A stretch of DNA of 64,000 nt. Origin: Haemaphysalis longicornis (lineage: Eukaryota; Arthropoda; Arachnida; Ixodida; Ixodidae). The number at the start of each line of letters is the position of its first letter. Positions within the stretch are counted from its first letter, which is position 1. Below are positions 31,773 to 43,951 of this stretch, piece by piece. The notes below the pieces were generated by a model that was given only the letters and a program-made list of their open reading frames with translations, was not told where the DNA came from and ran no database searches. The translations under genes were made by a program, and so were the position numbers. The stretch covers positions 3,534,001-3,598,000 of the forward strand of contig JABSTR010001244.1 in assembly GCA_013339765.2 (NCBI GenBank), written 5' to 3'.

Positions 31773-34440
31773 GTTCTAGGTTTTATTTACAAGAGTCGGT
31801 TGCAGCAAGTTGATTACAGAGTTGGTTAAGCATGACTGCCTTAGCGATCGACCTTCCGAGTTACGCCCTAGGTGCCATACCTTAGCGATCGACTCTGGAT
31901 TACGCCCTAGACGGCAAGGTTTACATGCATAAGCACGGAGGATCGCTGGTCTCCAGACTCAGCTAAGTCTCAGCTAAGTCTGCCGCTTCCTATCTTGCGC
32001 GGGAATATCATTCCTCGCTCCCATAGTATGTCGCGCAGCCGATTTGATTGGTCAGGCCGACCTCTCATATCCACCAATGGTGGAGCCAAACGTGCCCCAG
32101 TAAATTCCCGCCCCTCGTCTCCTCTCCCAGACGTGGCGGACACACGAAAACGGGGTAACATCGGACAAGCAAGTTTCTCACGGCAAGAGCGGCCGTCAGG
32201 CGCCGCGGTGCTCACATAAGCGAGGCTCGCACATAGCCCCGAGGCACGCAACTCCGAAGCGGCGTCTTATTGCCCTGATTGCGCGCGCCCTTCCGAAGCG
32301 TATTATCGTGACCCGGGCTTTCAAACATTCCGTTAGGCCGGTGTCCACAAAGAGAAGCGGGGGTGGCGCTTACGAGAGTCGCCGTCCTGGCCTAGTCACT
32401 GCAAGAGTAACACGTTTGGCCCCCGAGGCACGCTACGGCGCGTTGTTGCCGAGGCGTCCAAAACGGTAGCCGCGCTCCCCCCCAAGAAAAACCAATTACG
32501 GCGGCAGCCACTGAGAGAAGCGGGGGCGGCAGTGCGCGCAGCATCTCAGCCCGCGCATCTTATCTCCCGATCTCCTGTCTGCCGGCATGACAAAAGGCGT
32601 CAGAGTGCGTGTTTATTTTCTTTTGTTGTTGAGCTTAAAAAGTGCTACCAAAATAGTATTAGAAGACCCATTGGTGGATTTTCGAGACTGCTCGAGCATC
32701 TGACCCCTCTCCATCGCGAACTTGGGGCTTGGGCCGATTTGCTCGCCCCGCTCTCTCTTTAGGAGCCCGCCACGGGGCTTTCATCTCTTCGTACACCGTT
32801 CCGACCATGCTTTGCGTTCTAGCCGTCTCAGATTCAGTCACGTTTGCTCGTTTCAGCGGCGGCATTGGCCGCCTGTGCCTCTTTTTGTTGGCCACCAGTG
32901 TCGGCCTTTCGTCGCTGTCATATCTTTCCATTGCTTATCCTTTGCCGCCCGCACTGGCGGCAGCCGTCACTTTAAACGCGTACGATCGGTCTCCGCAGGC
33001 GCAAGACTCCCCGAGGTAGCGGCAGCCCGCGCTGCGTGGTTCTGCGCGTGCCCTTGGCAGCGTGGCCAGTGCTTCGAAAGCCCCCTGGGCGTTATCTCCC
33101 TTCTGTTCTCCTCCATCCCACCCTCTGGCCTCTAGTTGCAGAGTGACATGGAGATTAATTTGCGGACACATTCCATACATTAGTCGCGAAGTAAGGATTT
33201 GCCAATCGCGTTATTGGCGACCTACGTAAGCCTTCGTTATGTCGAAGTCCCGGAAGCAGAAAACGGACGTCGTTATAAGCGGAACTTCGTTCAAAGCGCG
33301 GAAGGCTTGTTCTTACGCACTGTACTGTGGACCGCAAAAAAACTTCGGGTAAATCGAGCGTTAGAACCAAACGATCTCGTCATAACGGGGCCTACTGCAC
33401 ACTAAACCCTTCGGGGGAAAGAAAATTGCTTACAAGCGGCACTTGGTTCGGAGCGGGGGCGACTTGCCCGACATCCGCTGCAGCGGGGACCGCAGAAAAT
33501 GTGCAGTAGAACGCGAATTGGAATAACACGGCTCGTGTGTAGCGTAATACGAATGGAGACGCGCCACTTTAGCGGCTCGTGGCAGAACGAAAGGCGGCAG
33601 CCAGATAGGGCAGGCATGAGCGGCGCCGCGATTACGACGTCTCCGAGCAATTACTCATGTGAGCGGAGGCGTCCTCCGTGCACGGGCCTCGTCTTTTGCC
33701 GCTTTATTTACGCCCGGCGACGTGGCCTCGCTTGGGTGCTGCAGCAGCGGAGCGAGCCTCGGTCCCCCCCTTTTGCTTGGCGCTAGCGCCACGGTTGAGT
33801 CGTCATAGCGCTCGCTTTTCCTCCCCCCGCCCCCCTCTTTGCTTCGTCCTGGCGTCGTTTGTTCTTGCTGAAGCGCCGTCGCTTTTGTTTCCGCCCCACA
33901 CCGCTCAACGATAAACAAAAGCGACGCGCCGGCGGCGCTGTCACTGCTCGATACAATCTTCTCGCGACTTTCTCTCTACGCGTTTGTCCCGAATATGACA
34001 CCCGTTACGTCGTTAGGCGCCCGGCCTGTGTTCTCCCTCCACCTCGTGTATCTTCCGTCGCTCGGGTGATGTCCCTCCTGTATTTGTTTGTTTCTGGGTG
34101 CGTCAGCCCCCCGGCCAGCCTAGTAACTGGCCAATAGCGCTGCGCACGGCCGGGTGTTCGCTCGGACGTTCATTTCGTGAACTGCTGGGACCCTGGCACG
34201 CCGTCATTCGCAGGCTGTGGCGTCACACCTTTAGCAACGCCCACGTAACCTCGCGCGCTCAGCCAAACCGTTTGACTTCGAAAAGAGCTGCAGTTTACCA
34301 CTCTCTCTTTTTGATTTAAACCTGCCGTAGCTTAGCTGGAGCCAGTTTAATTTTTCTGTTTTGTTTTTGGGAGGGGGAACATAGAAGAAGATTTGGAATC
34401 ATCTTGTGTGGCTCGAGGCGTGGGAAAAATGGCGACCATC
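31773..34440. other. Unrecognised GC-rich stretch with small duplications
   Basis: No gene is supportable. CTTAGCGATCGACYYTSSGA followed by TTACGCCCTAG is tandemly duplicated at about 31841-31872 and 31882-31910. Two loosely similar units, each starting near CCCCGAGGCACGC (32238 and 32421) and ending in AGAGAAGCGGGGGYGGC, lie in 32235-32532. Bases 32.9-34.3 kb are CpG-rich with conflicting open frames on both strands. Confidence 0.45.
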
Positions 34441-34449
34441 ATGATCGTC

Positions 34450-34476
34450 GTGCAGTGGTGGTGGTGGTGAAAACTT
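34450..34476 (-). repeat. Possible minus-strand retroposon end, (CAC)n tail with AATAAA
   Basis: Read on the minus strand this is GAATAAAGTTTTCACCACCAC and onward: a poly-A signal followed by a trinucleotide tail, like the 3' ends of the other non-LTR elements here. No body of such an element lies upstream on that strand; instead a plus-strand RNase H fragment starts at once. It may be a junk junction. Confidence 0.35.
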
Positions 34477-34479
34477 TAT

Positions 34480-36270
<1,791 letters not shown>

Positions 36271-36271
36271 G

Positions 36272-36418
36272 GAGAGTTTCAGTATAGCGGAAAGCACCAC
36301 TTTAGCACGCCCATAGCGTTAGCGGTCACGCTAACCGTCGCGTAACGACGCGCTATCCGTTTGCGATAGCGGCGTGCAAACGTTAACGCCACAGCTAAAA
36401 CGCTATACTAAAACTCTC
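36272..36418. mobile_element. Small MITE with 18-bp terminal inverted repeats
   Basis: GAGAGTTTCAGTATAGCG (36272-36289) and CGCTATACTAAAACTCTC (36401-36418) are inverted copies with one mismatch, 147 bp from end to end. The interior is rich in short palindromes (GCGTTAGCGGTCACGCTAAC; CGCGTAACGACGCG). There is no coding capacity. The target duplication is not clear, so the superfamily is unknown. Confidence 0.6.
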
Positions 36419-36419
36419 T

Positions 36420-37060
36420 ATTATGCTCGCTGGTAATAATGGTTTATCTACCTGAAGTGAAATTTAATGCCAAAAGGGAGATGGCTAAACATATCAACGT
36501 TACTCAAATTACGATCGATCGTAGTGAACGTGCACCTTGGTGTTTGAAATGGGAAAGCTGGTGGGGTGCGACGACTGTAATTTCGCTTTGCGCAACTTTT
36601 GCCGTGGCTGTACACTTGTGCCTAAAGCCGAGTCTGGGATTACAAAAATAATAATTTCGGCATTCGCATGATAAAGAAAATGCCTTGCGATTAACAATGT
36701 CTTACGATTGCTTAGTTTTTCAATTCGATATTTTCCATGGAACTCCACGCTATCTATGCATCACAGAGCCTAAAAATTTAAAAATGGTTTGTAAAATGTT
36801 GTGCAGTTCGTACCTTGTGATACTCTGGTAGAAAAAAACTCTATTGAAAGGCTGTTTCAGCATTATGTACGTTCAAAACTGATTAAAAAGTGCACCCCCC
36901 CCCCTCCCCCAGAGTTGCCAAAAATTTGATTGTTTAGGCACCTAAGGTGACATATTAAATGTCGTTAACTGCTCCAAATCAAGGTTCTTCTGCTCCAAAA
37001 TCGAGATTTCGCTGCTCCAAAAACTGCTCCCAAATCTGATGCCGCTGTCTCACCCCTGCT
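36420..37060. other. AT-rich segment with CTGCTCCAAA repeats
   Basis: No gene is visible. CTGCTCCAAA recurs at about 36970, 36990, 37012 and (diverged) 37024, with a spacing of 12 to 22 bp. The same word is at 35490 on the far side of the segment. A C run lies at 36895-36904. Confidence 0.4.
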
Positions 37061-37135
37061 ACTGCTACTGATCAAGTTGTTAGACTGATGTTGATGATAG
37101 CGGTTATTCTTTCGTCTTGTTGTTATTGTTTTTCG

Positions 37136-37167
37136 TTGGTGTCTAAGCCTCAAGGCTTAGACACCAA
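37136..37167 (-). promoter_or_regulatory. 15-bp perfect hairpin in a LINE 3' UTR
   Basis: TTGGTGTCTAAGCCT (37136-37150) pairs exactly with AGGCTTAGACACCAA (37153-37167) across a 2-nt loop. It lies 12 bases beyond the stop codon of the minus-strand retrotransposon fragment at 37179-37466, so it is within that element's 3' untranslated region. In some LINE families a 3' stem-loop is what the reverse transcriptase recognises. That role is plausible here but is inference. Confidence 0.65.
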
Positions 37168-37178
37168 GCTGGTCTGAT

Positions 37179-37480
37179 CTATATCCAGGAAACTAGGTTG
37201 GCCTCCCGGATATAGTCCAGCAAGGAACGGTAGGCAGGACCATGGAGCCACCGATGGTAATGCGTGTCTTGCCGCAAATTTAGGCCTGCTGCCATCAAAC
37301 ATTTCCTTCGGATGTCCTTAGTTCCAGGGCATGTCCATATTAGGTGGTGAACGTCTGCCGGAACCGTTTCCTCAGAGCAAATTGGACATTTCACATGCCC
37401 TCGGTAATCCCCTTTCCACCCACTCGTGCGGGCAGAGTAAGAGCCATCGTCTTCAGGCCGTTTCAACAGATTTTTTTCTT
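37179..37480 (-). pseudogene. Non-LTR retrotransposon C-terminus with zinc knuckle
   Basis: A minus-strand frame of about 95 codons encodes CPICSEETVPADVHHLIWTC, a Cys-x2-Cys...His-x5-Cys zinc-knuckle typical of the C-terminus of RNase H-bearing LINE ORF2 proteins. It is followed by a Trp- and Tyr-rich tail (YHRWLHGPAYRSLLDYIREA) and a stop at 37179. The RNase H and reverse transcriptase are missing: upstream (37480-37560) the sequence changes to what looks like the 3' end of another minus-strand repeat, with AATAAA at about 37502-37507. The similarity of VHHLIWTC to LHHMIWSC at 35.06 kb suggests related families. Confidence 0.75.
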
Positions 37481-37590
37481 GGTTTATACGAAGTCAAAGT
37501 CAATTTTATTTTCAACATTACAATGTTGAAGACCAAACTGGCATAAAAGCTGGTAGACGCAGCTTGACGAATGGCAGCTTCGACAACACT
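37481..37590 (-). mobile_element. Possible retroposon 3' end with AATAAA and hairpin
   Basis: On the minus strand TTCAACATTGTAATGTTGAA (a short perfect palindrome, 37513-37532) is followed by AATAAAATTGACTTTGACTT and then by the zinc-knuckle fragment. This order suggests that the 3' end of a second minus-strand element abuts the first. The element body is not recognised. Confidence 0.4.
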
Positions 37591-37630
37591 CATGCGTAAC
37601 ATGTAATATAACACAACAATCACGCAATAT

Positions 37631-38056
37631 TGTCACGAAGCCAAGGACGACGCAGTTGTTTGGAAAAGAAACAAGTTTATTGGAGCGAACTTGTGCTCCG
37701 CTAACAACTGAAAAGAATACAGAGGCGGCGAAGCAGCGGTCAACAACGTGACGTACGTGCGTCGGCGAGCGTCGCAGAATCGAATGCCGCGGCGTCTGCT
37801 GTGCAGGCTTTTATCTTTCGGCGCGAGAGTTTCTGGAACCGTCGATTCGCATCCAGAACATTGTAGATCACAGAAGATTATTCTGGGCTAGCGGTGTTAG
37901 GGCGAAACACTCTGATTATCTGAATGAGATAGCCCGTGCGGCATAAAAATAAAGAATGGAACATGCGCTTCGCATGGGACACAGATAACAGAGCCGGGCG
38001 CGGCCGGGCATTAAAAACAAACAATAAATAAACAAACCCGAACATGGTTCGCGGCA
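37631..38056 (-). mobile_element. Solo LTR (426 bp) with ATAT target duplication
   Basis: The segment begins TGTCACG and ends GCGGCA on the plus strand, so it has TG...CA termini when read either way. It is flanked by ATAT on both sides (37627-37630 and 38057-38060), a 4-bp duplication as LTR elements make. Read on the minus strand it has promoter and terminator-like order: GATAAAAGCCTGC (TATA-like, near 37803-37818), then AATAAA (37676-37681), then CTTGGCTTCGTGACA at its end. No gag or pol lies on either side, so it is a solo LTR left by recombination. Gypsy-type is likely but not proven. Confidence 0.7.
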
Positions 38057-38199
38057 ATATAGTATATTAATTTTTACAAAAGAAAAACGTCTGTAGAACG
38101 GGCAGCCTTACTTTTACACAGTAGAAGTTCAGCACGGAATGGCCGACAGAAATTTTCCCGCACTTTACAGTTTTTGCTGATAAGCATAAAGACAGAATA

Positions 38200-38325
38200 G
38201 ACCGAAAGAAATTTCAGAACACTTACCTATTGTCATGGACATCGCGAAGTGTATGTTACTGCAACCTGATTGTGAAATAAACTCACCGTATTGTTATTAT
38301 TATTATCCTCATCATCATCATTAAC
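38200..38325 (+). mobile_element. Probable retroposon 3' end with AATAAA and (TTA)n/(TCA)n tail
   Basis: AAATAAACTCACCGTATTG is followed by (TTA)4 and (TCA)4 trinucleotide stretches. A poly-A signal followed directly by a simple triplet tail is the pattern seen at the other LINE ends in this window. No coding part is visible upstream, so the start is uncertain. Confidence 0.4.
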
Positions 38326-38840
38326 GCGTACCGAGCGGATTCGGCGACATTCGCCTCACCTCTCGCCTCCCGAAAGCACATCGTTTTTTCAGCGCTTCTA
38401 ACAAGACAAAAATAACCGTCTACGTTCTCGCGTCATTCCATCTAACCACGCGGAGATGCTCGTTGGCTACTGCTCCACACTGAACGTCCGTTCCTATGTC
38501 TTGCTTCTTAACTGCGTTGAGGGGCGGCAGGGCGCGTATGTATTCATTCCACCGACCATCCTCTCCTGCACGACTGTGGCGCACGGCGGCTCGAGCTGTG
38601 CGACTCGTCCATCTTCATCGGCGTCGGAGGGAAGATTCACCTTTTTGCCCCGAATAATGGGAGGCAGAAGAGCGGGCCTGCGATGGGCTCCTGTTATTTC
38701 TTGTCCCTCCGCGTCGCCCCTCGAGGGTGCCGGGTGAGATCGCTGAGGGCCGTCAGGTTGGGGATTGACTCTTGGCATACGAAAGTGTCGCGCTTTCTTT
38801 TCCGCGTTTTCCCGAATGTACGGGGGTGTGCCGGCCGCTT

Positions 38841-38970
38841 TAGCCTCGGTAGCGTAGCGCAAGGTGTGTACGCGCGAAATCGCGGGTTGAATTCCGGATC
38901 GCGGAAGTGTGGCTTCTGATTGAGGCGACGTGCGAAAGCGCTTGTGTGTACGGGATTTGGGCGCGTACTG
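38841..38970 (+). mobile_element. Diverged Ruka-like SINE fragment
   Basis: Box B-like GGTTGAATTCC (38885-38895) is flanked by CGCGG on the left and GATCGCGG on the right. It is followed by GGCTTCTGATTGAGGCGA and TGTGTACGGGATTTGGGCGCG. These align in order with CGCTTTTCTGATGGAGGCGA and TGTGTACGAGATTTCGGCGCA of the complete copy at 60.0-60.1 kb. Box A is degraded (TAGCGTAGCGC) and the simple tail is absent. It is an old, truncated copy. Confidence 0.65.
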
Positions 38971-39904
38971 GAGCTGTGAGAGCTGCGTTGAGACGGAACC
39001 GGTGGCACGAAGTTTCCAGCCGACGCGGAATCGCCTCGGCAGCCTCATTGTCAAAGCACGATCCACATGACGTCCGAAGGAATGCAGGTTTTCGGGAGGG
39101 ACCACAAGTTGTTTCTTTCTCTCAACACAAGCTCCTTTGCTAGATAGAGTTGACGCATGTGGAGAAAATCTTTCTCACGTTCCGCTGTCGTAATCCTCTC
39201 CTAGCAGCCTGCATGGTGTGCCTTTTCGTTGTCTTTAATACCAGGATATATGCTCTGTGGCTCTTCCGCGTACTTTACCGTTTCCCGGCATGTTTCTTCT
39301 TATTATTTTTTCCCACCAACGCAGGTTGGCGATGGTAACACCCCATGCCGCCTCGATGTTTAACGACGAGTAGTCGGCCAACCCCACCGCAAGGAATAAT
39401 AGACACGCTAAGGCAGTCGCGTGCTATGCGGCCATGCAGGCCCCTCGGCCACGCCTATTAGGGCTATTGGCTGCCGGCACTTTCCGATCGTAAACAAGGA
39501 GACTGGCTTTGGAATGCCCTTGGCGCGTCGCCCGTTGCGTGGATCGCCGTATGGGCTTTCGAGAGGCGACGCTGTCTTTTATCGCCGGAATACTCGTGTG
39601 GTCGTAAAACGGAGTCAGTGTCAGACACGTCCTCCGGCGTTGCAGTTGGAGAACCCTATAGCTGTACGAATGACCAGTTCATCAACCCTGCTGTGCGTGT
39701 AGACGTGGGCGAACTTGCGTGACGGCGCAAGAGCCGTCTCGAGGGCCTTTGGAATACATTAAAAAGCGGCAGGGCCTGAGATCGTTCTCGCCTCTTGACA
39801 CCCTTGGTGCCTCGAGCGCTCCGCTTAAATTGCGCGCATTATGTATGAGCTTGGAGAGGGAGAGGTATTTTTTAAAGCCTTTCTTTAAAGTCTTTCTTGG
39901 TCTA

Positions 39905-40797
39905 CTTAAACCCAAAAGTTTTGGTCTGTCTGCATGTCTGCCTGTCTGTCTGTGACTCGATTCAGCCACCCGGCCAAAGTGAAACGAAGTCTGCGCAATA
40001 GTCTTGTATACTCACAGTAAAATATAAACGTCTAAGCCCGGTTTGTATGTTCATGCTTGTCAACATTGTTGAACAAGAACAAGACATTACGCATATATAA
40101 GACATAAAATTAATACACAAGTGATATTAACAGTGTTACTTTATAAAACGAAACATACATGTTTGATTTTTGCGAAATGAAATACTACATCCACTGCAGA
40201 AAAAAAAAAAAAAAAACTGTCGCCTACTGTCACCCGCGCCACTATAGCTTCTGGCGGCATTTGAAGAAATCAAGCGGCAACAGTTACGAAAGGTTCCACT
40301 AGATCGGTTCCACGTTCTGCTTGGAGCGCATCGTGAACTAGGGCAACGATTCACGCGCGTCTCCGCGGTACGGCAGCGCTGGCATCGAGGCACCCGGCCT
40401 GTAGCGGTGGAACGCGGTAAATTTGAACTGACGTGAGCAAACCTTGGGCGTGTTTACCGTGGGAGGAGCACGTTGCAAGAGGAACAACATGAGGGGTGAG
40501 AGGGAAAGCGAGGGAGGCATTTACTTGGAAAATGTCGACAAAGACTATCGTCTTTTGTCGACATTTTATCCTTCATTCTTATTTAAGAAAAAAAAAAAAC
40601 CTTGCAGGCCCCAGAACAGGGCATCGGGTAAGGGGGAAATCGAAAGGTGCAGACAGATAACGTACAGAATTAACGATTTGCAAACGAAAGGAGCAGATAC
40701 GTGGCCAATTTTTCTCTTTTTGCCATGGCGGCGCCATGCTACTTGTTTGCCCGGTATGTTACTTTCCTCACCTTTTTCTTTGCACGTCCTCCATAGG
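39905..40797 (-). repeat. 0.8-kb dispersed repeat, copy 2 (inverted)
   Basis: Reverse complement of this segment matches 30955-31772. It contains about 115 bp near 40570-40680 (including A12) that copy 1 lacks, and lacks the GCGATCACGGCGGCTATGCC block present in copy 1. The CAGACAGACAGG microsatellite stretch (39927-39957) is part of the shared unit. Homology ends at 39905 and 31772 on one side and near 40797 and 30955 on the other. A 120-codon plus-strand frame (40444-40806) shares its reading with copy 1 (GGIYL, DKxxRLLSTF, TKGADT) but has no known domain. Confidence 0.8.
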
Positions 40798-40934
40798 CGT
40801 ATTTAATTTGCCCAGCTCGTCACGGCTTTCGCACGGCTGTTTAAGCGCAGCGCACTTTAAGGCCCCCGCCTTGTGGTCGTAGCTCGTTCGCCTGCCACGA
40901 TGTCCGGCCACCACCGCAGTCAGCCGAAGTAGCG

Positions 40935-42090
40935 TCATAGTGGACCCGGACAGAGCCGCGTAGTGTAATGGCGTAACGCAGAAGCTTCGAGAAACGAGCG
41001 GTTTAGGTATATCGTCATAACCGTTCGAAACCCCCGAACCGCTGGCACTTGTCATTGGTCCCCCCCATTATTTAGCGCAAGGAAAACTGCAGGTACGTTT
41101 GAGGCAAAATCTGTGTAATTACCCGGCAGCCCCCGCGTTTGTTTAGTTAGGAACGCTCTTTGGTTTGGTTTTTACGATAGTAAGCGAAAAAATTGAAGCC
41201 GTTCCACTCAACGTGAAAACGGTCGGAAGTTCAGAGCAGTGCTTCGCCATAACAAGCTGTGGCACAGTTATTCGCTCACCGCTACCACCCATCCCGCTCT
41301 TCGCCTCCATGTCTCACTCCTCTCTCGATGAATTGAATGGAGGTTTGTCAATTCAAATTTCCCGCCTTCGCAGTGCTCGCCCGCCCCTTGCCTAAAACAG
41401 CGCGAGCAGGATCTCGCACTTGCCGACTCCTTACTGCGAAGTTTGGAACGCGTCGTTTTGGGGGGCCGCTTTTTTCGCTTGGTATAGTAAAAACCAACCC
41501 TACGGGTGTTCCTAAATAAATGGACGCGGGGGCTGCCGGTTATATACGCAGTTTCTGCCTCAAATGTGCGTGCAGTTTTCTTTGCTCTAAACAACGCGGA
41601 GATGTATGACACGCGCCAGCGGTTCAGGAGTTTCGAACGGTTATGACTATATAAACCGCTTATTTTTAAGGCCCCTGTTTGGGTCCGTTACGCCTTAACG
41701 CCGTGGGTCTCTACATGGGTCCGTTATCTCACTGCGCCGCCCGCTTCCGGCAGTCGTTTCACATTGTGATAGCGAACGAGTTTTCGACGACGAGGTTGGG
41801 CCCTTGAAGCGCTCTGCGCTTCGAAAGAACAGAATTCCCGCTCGTGCTGGTCCAGGCGGTGGGCGCGCTATAGAACTTCGAAGGCGGGAGATTTGAATTG
41901 CCTTGGACAAACCTGCGTTCAACTTTTCAACAGAGGAGTGAGACAGGGAGGGGAAGAGTGTGAGCGGTGGTAGCAAAAAGCGGATGACCGCGCACAGCCT
42001 CTTTGGGGAATCGCTGCTCTGAACTTCCGACGGCTTTCACGTTCAGTGGAACTGCTTCAACTTTTTCACTCTGCTTTTCTACTGGCGATA
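40935..42090. repeat. Interlocked inverted repeats A-B-A'-B'
   Basis: Two inverted repeats overlap here. Block A (about 40935-41195) matches the reverse complement of A' (about 41470-41727), for example CCGCTGGC, TTTCGAACGGTTATGAC, GAAAACTGCA and CGGCAGCCCCCGCGT. Block B (about 41177-41420) matches the reverse complement of B' (about 41820-42090), for example TGCTCTGAACTTCCGAC, GTCTCACTCCTCT and TTCAAATYTCCCGCCTTCG. A and B abut in the first half, but the inverted copies follow in the order A' then B', which a simple foldback or inverted duplication would not give. No transposase is recognised. Confidence 0.75.
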
Positions 42091-42249
42091 GAACTCGAAG
42101 CAATAGAAATCTGCAGAAATACAGATAATTGTCTACTAATGCTTAGCATTCCTGTGCCGCTTGTGTGAGTTCTGTACAGCCAAATATTGGTGTGAGTAGC
42201 GAAAGACGTTGGATTATTTTATTCTTAAGTTTGTTTTTGTTTCTTCTCG

Positions 42250-42940
42250 CCAATGATTTACACGATTATAGCGATTAAGTGCTTTTACTTCGCTAATTAT
42301 GTTTTTTTTTTCGCAGATGCGAAACGTTTTGCTGGGTTGGTCTGTTGTTGCTATTTTTTATTCGTGTGTTCTACGTTGTTTTTTGGATTTTTTCGTTTAT
42401 TCTTCGGTTTCTGCAAACACCCCTCCTTCTACTCCCACTTCCTCCACTTGTCGTAGAGTCTTCCTGCCACAATAAAGGCTACCTCCTGCTCCTCTTTTAT
42501 TTTGTCAGGTAATTTTTGTGATTTTTTTTCTTTTTTTTCTTTTCTTTTTGGTTTTGAAATCACGTGAAATGACCTTATTTCACACAAAACAAGTACAATT
42601 ATTTGTGGGTATTTAGGGGGGGAAACTTGTGGGTAGGCAACTTGACCAGCCCTAAAATCCATGTTGGCAGGCAGTAGCGGAGCAAGGGCACTGATTGACA
42701 AAGGGGAAAAGAATAAAAAAAGCGGAGAGGGGGAGAAAAAAGGAGAAGAATGAAAATACGACATACAAAACCCACCTACATCGTACAATCCCAAAATTTC
42801 ACGAGTGTAAATGTAGTGTGGATGACGCGGCGTAATATCAAAGGAGGAACGAACAGAAGCATTGTGCACTCCAATTGCTCACAAGGAAGAAGAGTGGCGA
42901 TACAGTTCTGTTGAGGAACGCGACCGAGCTTACGTCAGCA
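42250..42940. other. AT-rich stretch, nothing recognised
   Basis: T-rich plus strand (42300-42550) with T and C runs. Short Phe-rich open frames here reflect base composition. No repeat partner was found by eye. Confidence 0.5.
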
Positions 42941-43088
42941 GAGGGTTATAGCGGAGCGGAGAACGGGTCCCGGTACGGTACCCGGTACACCCGCGCATGC
43001 GCACGGCCAGTTTTCTCTGCCAGCTATGCGCACGCGCAGTTACCGGGTACCGCGCGGGGACCGGAGTCTCCGCTCTGCTATAACCCTC
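42941..43088. mobile_element. Foldback MITE, 148 bp, about 68-bp arms
   Basis: GAGGGTTATAGC (42941-42952) and GCTATAACCCTC (43077-43088) are exact inverted termini. Complementarity continues inward with few mismatches (GGAGCGGAGA; GGTACCCGGTA; GCGCATGCGCA) so that the two arms cover most of the element. It has no coding capacity. The target duplication is unclear (CAG-like flanks). Confidence 0.75.
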
Positions 43089-43462
43089 CAGTGTTTCCAG
43101 AAACAAGACTGTTCAGTGCCCGCGGTAAGCTGGACCGTAACAACTGCATGCCATAGTTGGTTCTAGGCTGCGGTACATTCCAGTGCTCAGGCGCACGAGT
43201 GCAGCAGTGCACAATGATTAGGTTTAAAGTTAGCCAACGAACGAAGAAAACGATTCCCAGACCTTTGTTCTTTTCGATAGCTAGTTGTCAGCCGGTAATT
43301 GAACAGGTTGCGAATTTTCGTGAGCTGACAGGGTTCAGCATGATCATTGAAAGGTATACCTTAAAAAGAGCGCGAGTGAACTTTTTCTGCAACAGGTGGA
43401 TGCTTCGGCTGATATTGGTGACCGTAGTTGCACCACGCACCAGACTACAGGAGTTTAGGTGG

Positions 43463-43915
43463 CTAGCAAATAGAGCACTGTAAATTAGCAGTTTTAATTA
43501 CGCTACGGTGTGTGAGAGAGAGCATAAATAATACCAATGATTGACGAAAGTTTAAGAAGTCAACATGATTAGACCAGGACACGTGTTTATCGAAGAATAT
43601 GCGTAGTGTTTTCATTGAATCTAAAGGTTCAATGGTTTGGCAACCAATTTTAATATCGCTTTGCAGAAAACATTTGTTTATGGGATGAAACAGTATAGCC
43701 TTTGTTTTTTTGGCCTTTAATGGCCAGACCGTTTGCCTCGGACCACTTCTGCAATTCTGGAAGTGAAGTATTAGCAAGGGACACTAATTTGTCAGCGTTA
43801 TCAGGAGAAAATAGTAGAGTGGTATCTTCGGCGCAAATAATGTACTTGGTACTCGCGGGCACATGGTCCCTGGCGGCAGTCGTGGCCATCTGGACGAGCC
43901 GGGTCTGGATACCCT
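43463..43915 (-). pseudogene. Non-LTR retrotransposon reverse transcriptase fragment
   Basis: On the minus strand, ICAEDTTLLFSPDNADKLVS and SLPELQKWSEANGLAIKGQK match the palm region of a LINE reverse transcriptase, where the active site normally reads YADDTTL. Here it is CAED, so the catalytic motif is broken. A second frame continues the homology: KKTKAILFHP, IGCQTIEPLDSMKTLRIFFD and HVSWSNHVDFL, the block that follows the palm in Jockey, CR1 and L2-like elements. The two frames overlap at about 43650-43777, so a frameshift separates them. The fragment is 450 bp with no 5' or 3' continuation. Confidence 0.8.
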
Positions 43916-43951
43916 CCCGGAATTTTTTCCCCCAAAGGCTTCGCGTGAATA

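Noticed and set aside
31763..32300. Possible minus-strand LTR ending in AATAAAACCTAG...CCCACA
   Set aside because: The start TGTGGG lies inside the region shared with the other 0.8-kb repeat copy, so it is not a clean element boundary, and no duplication was found.
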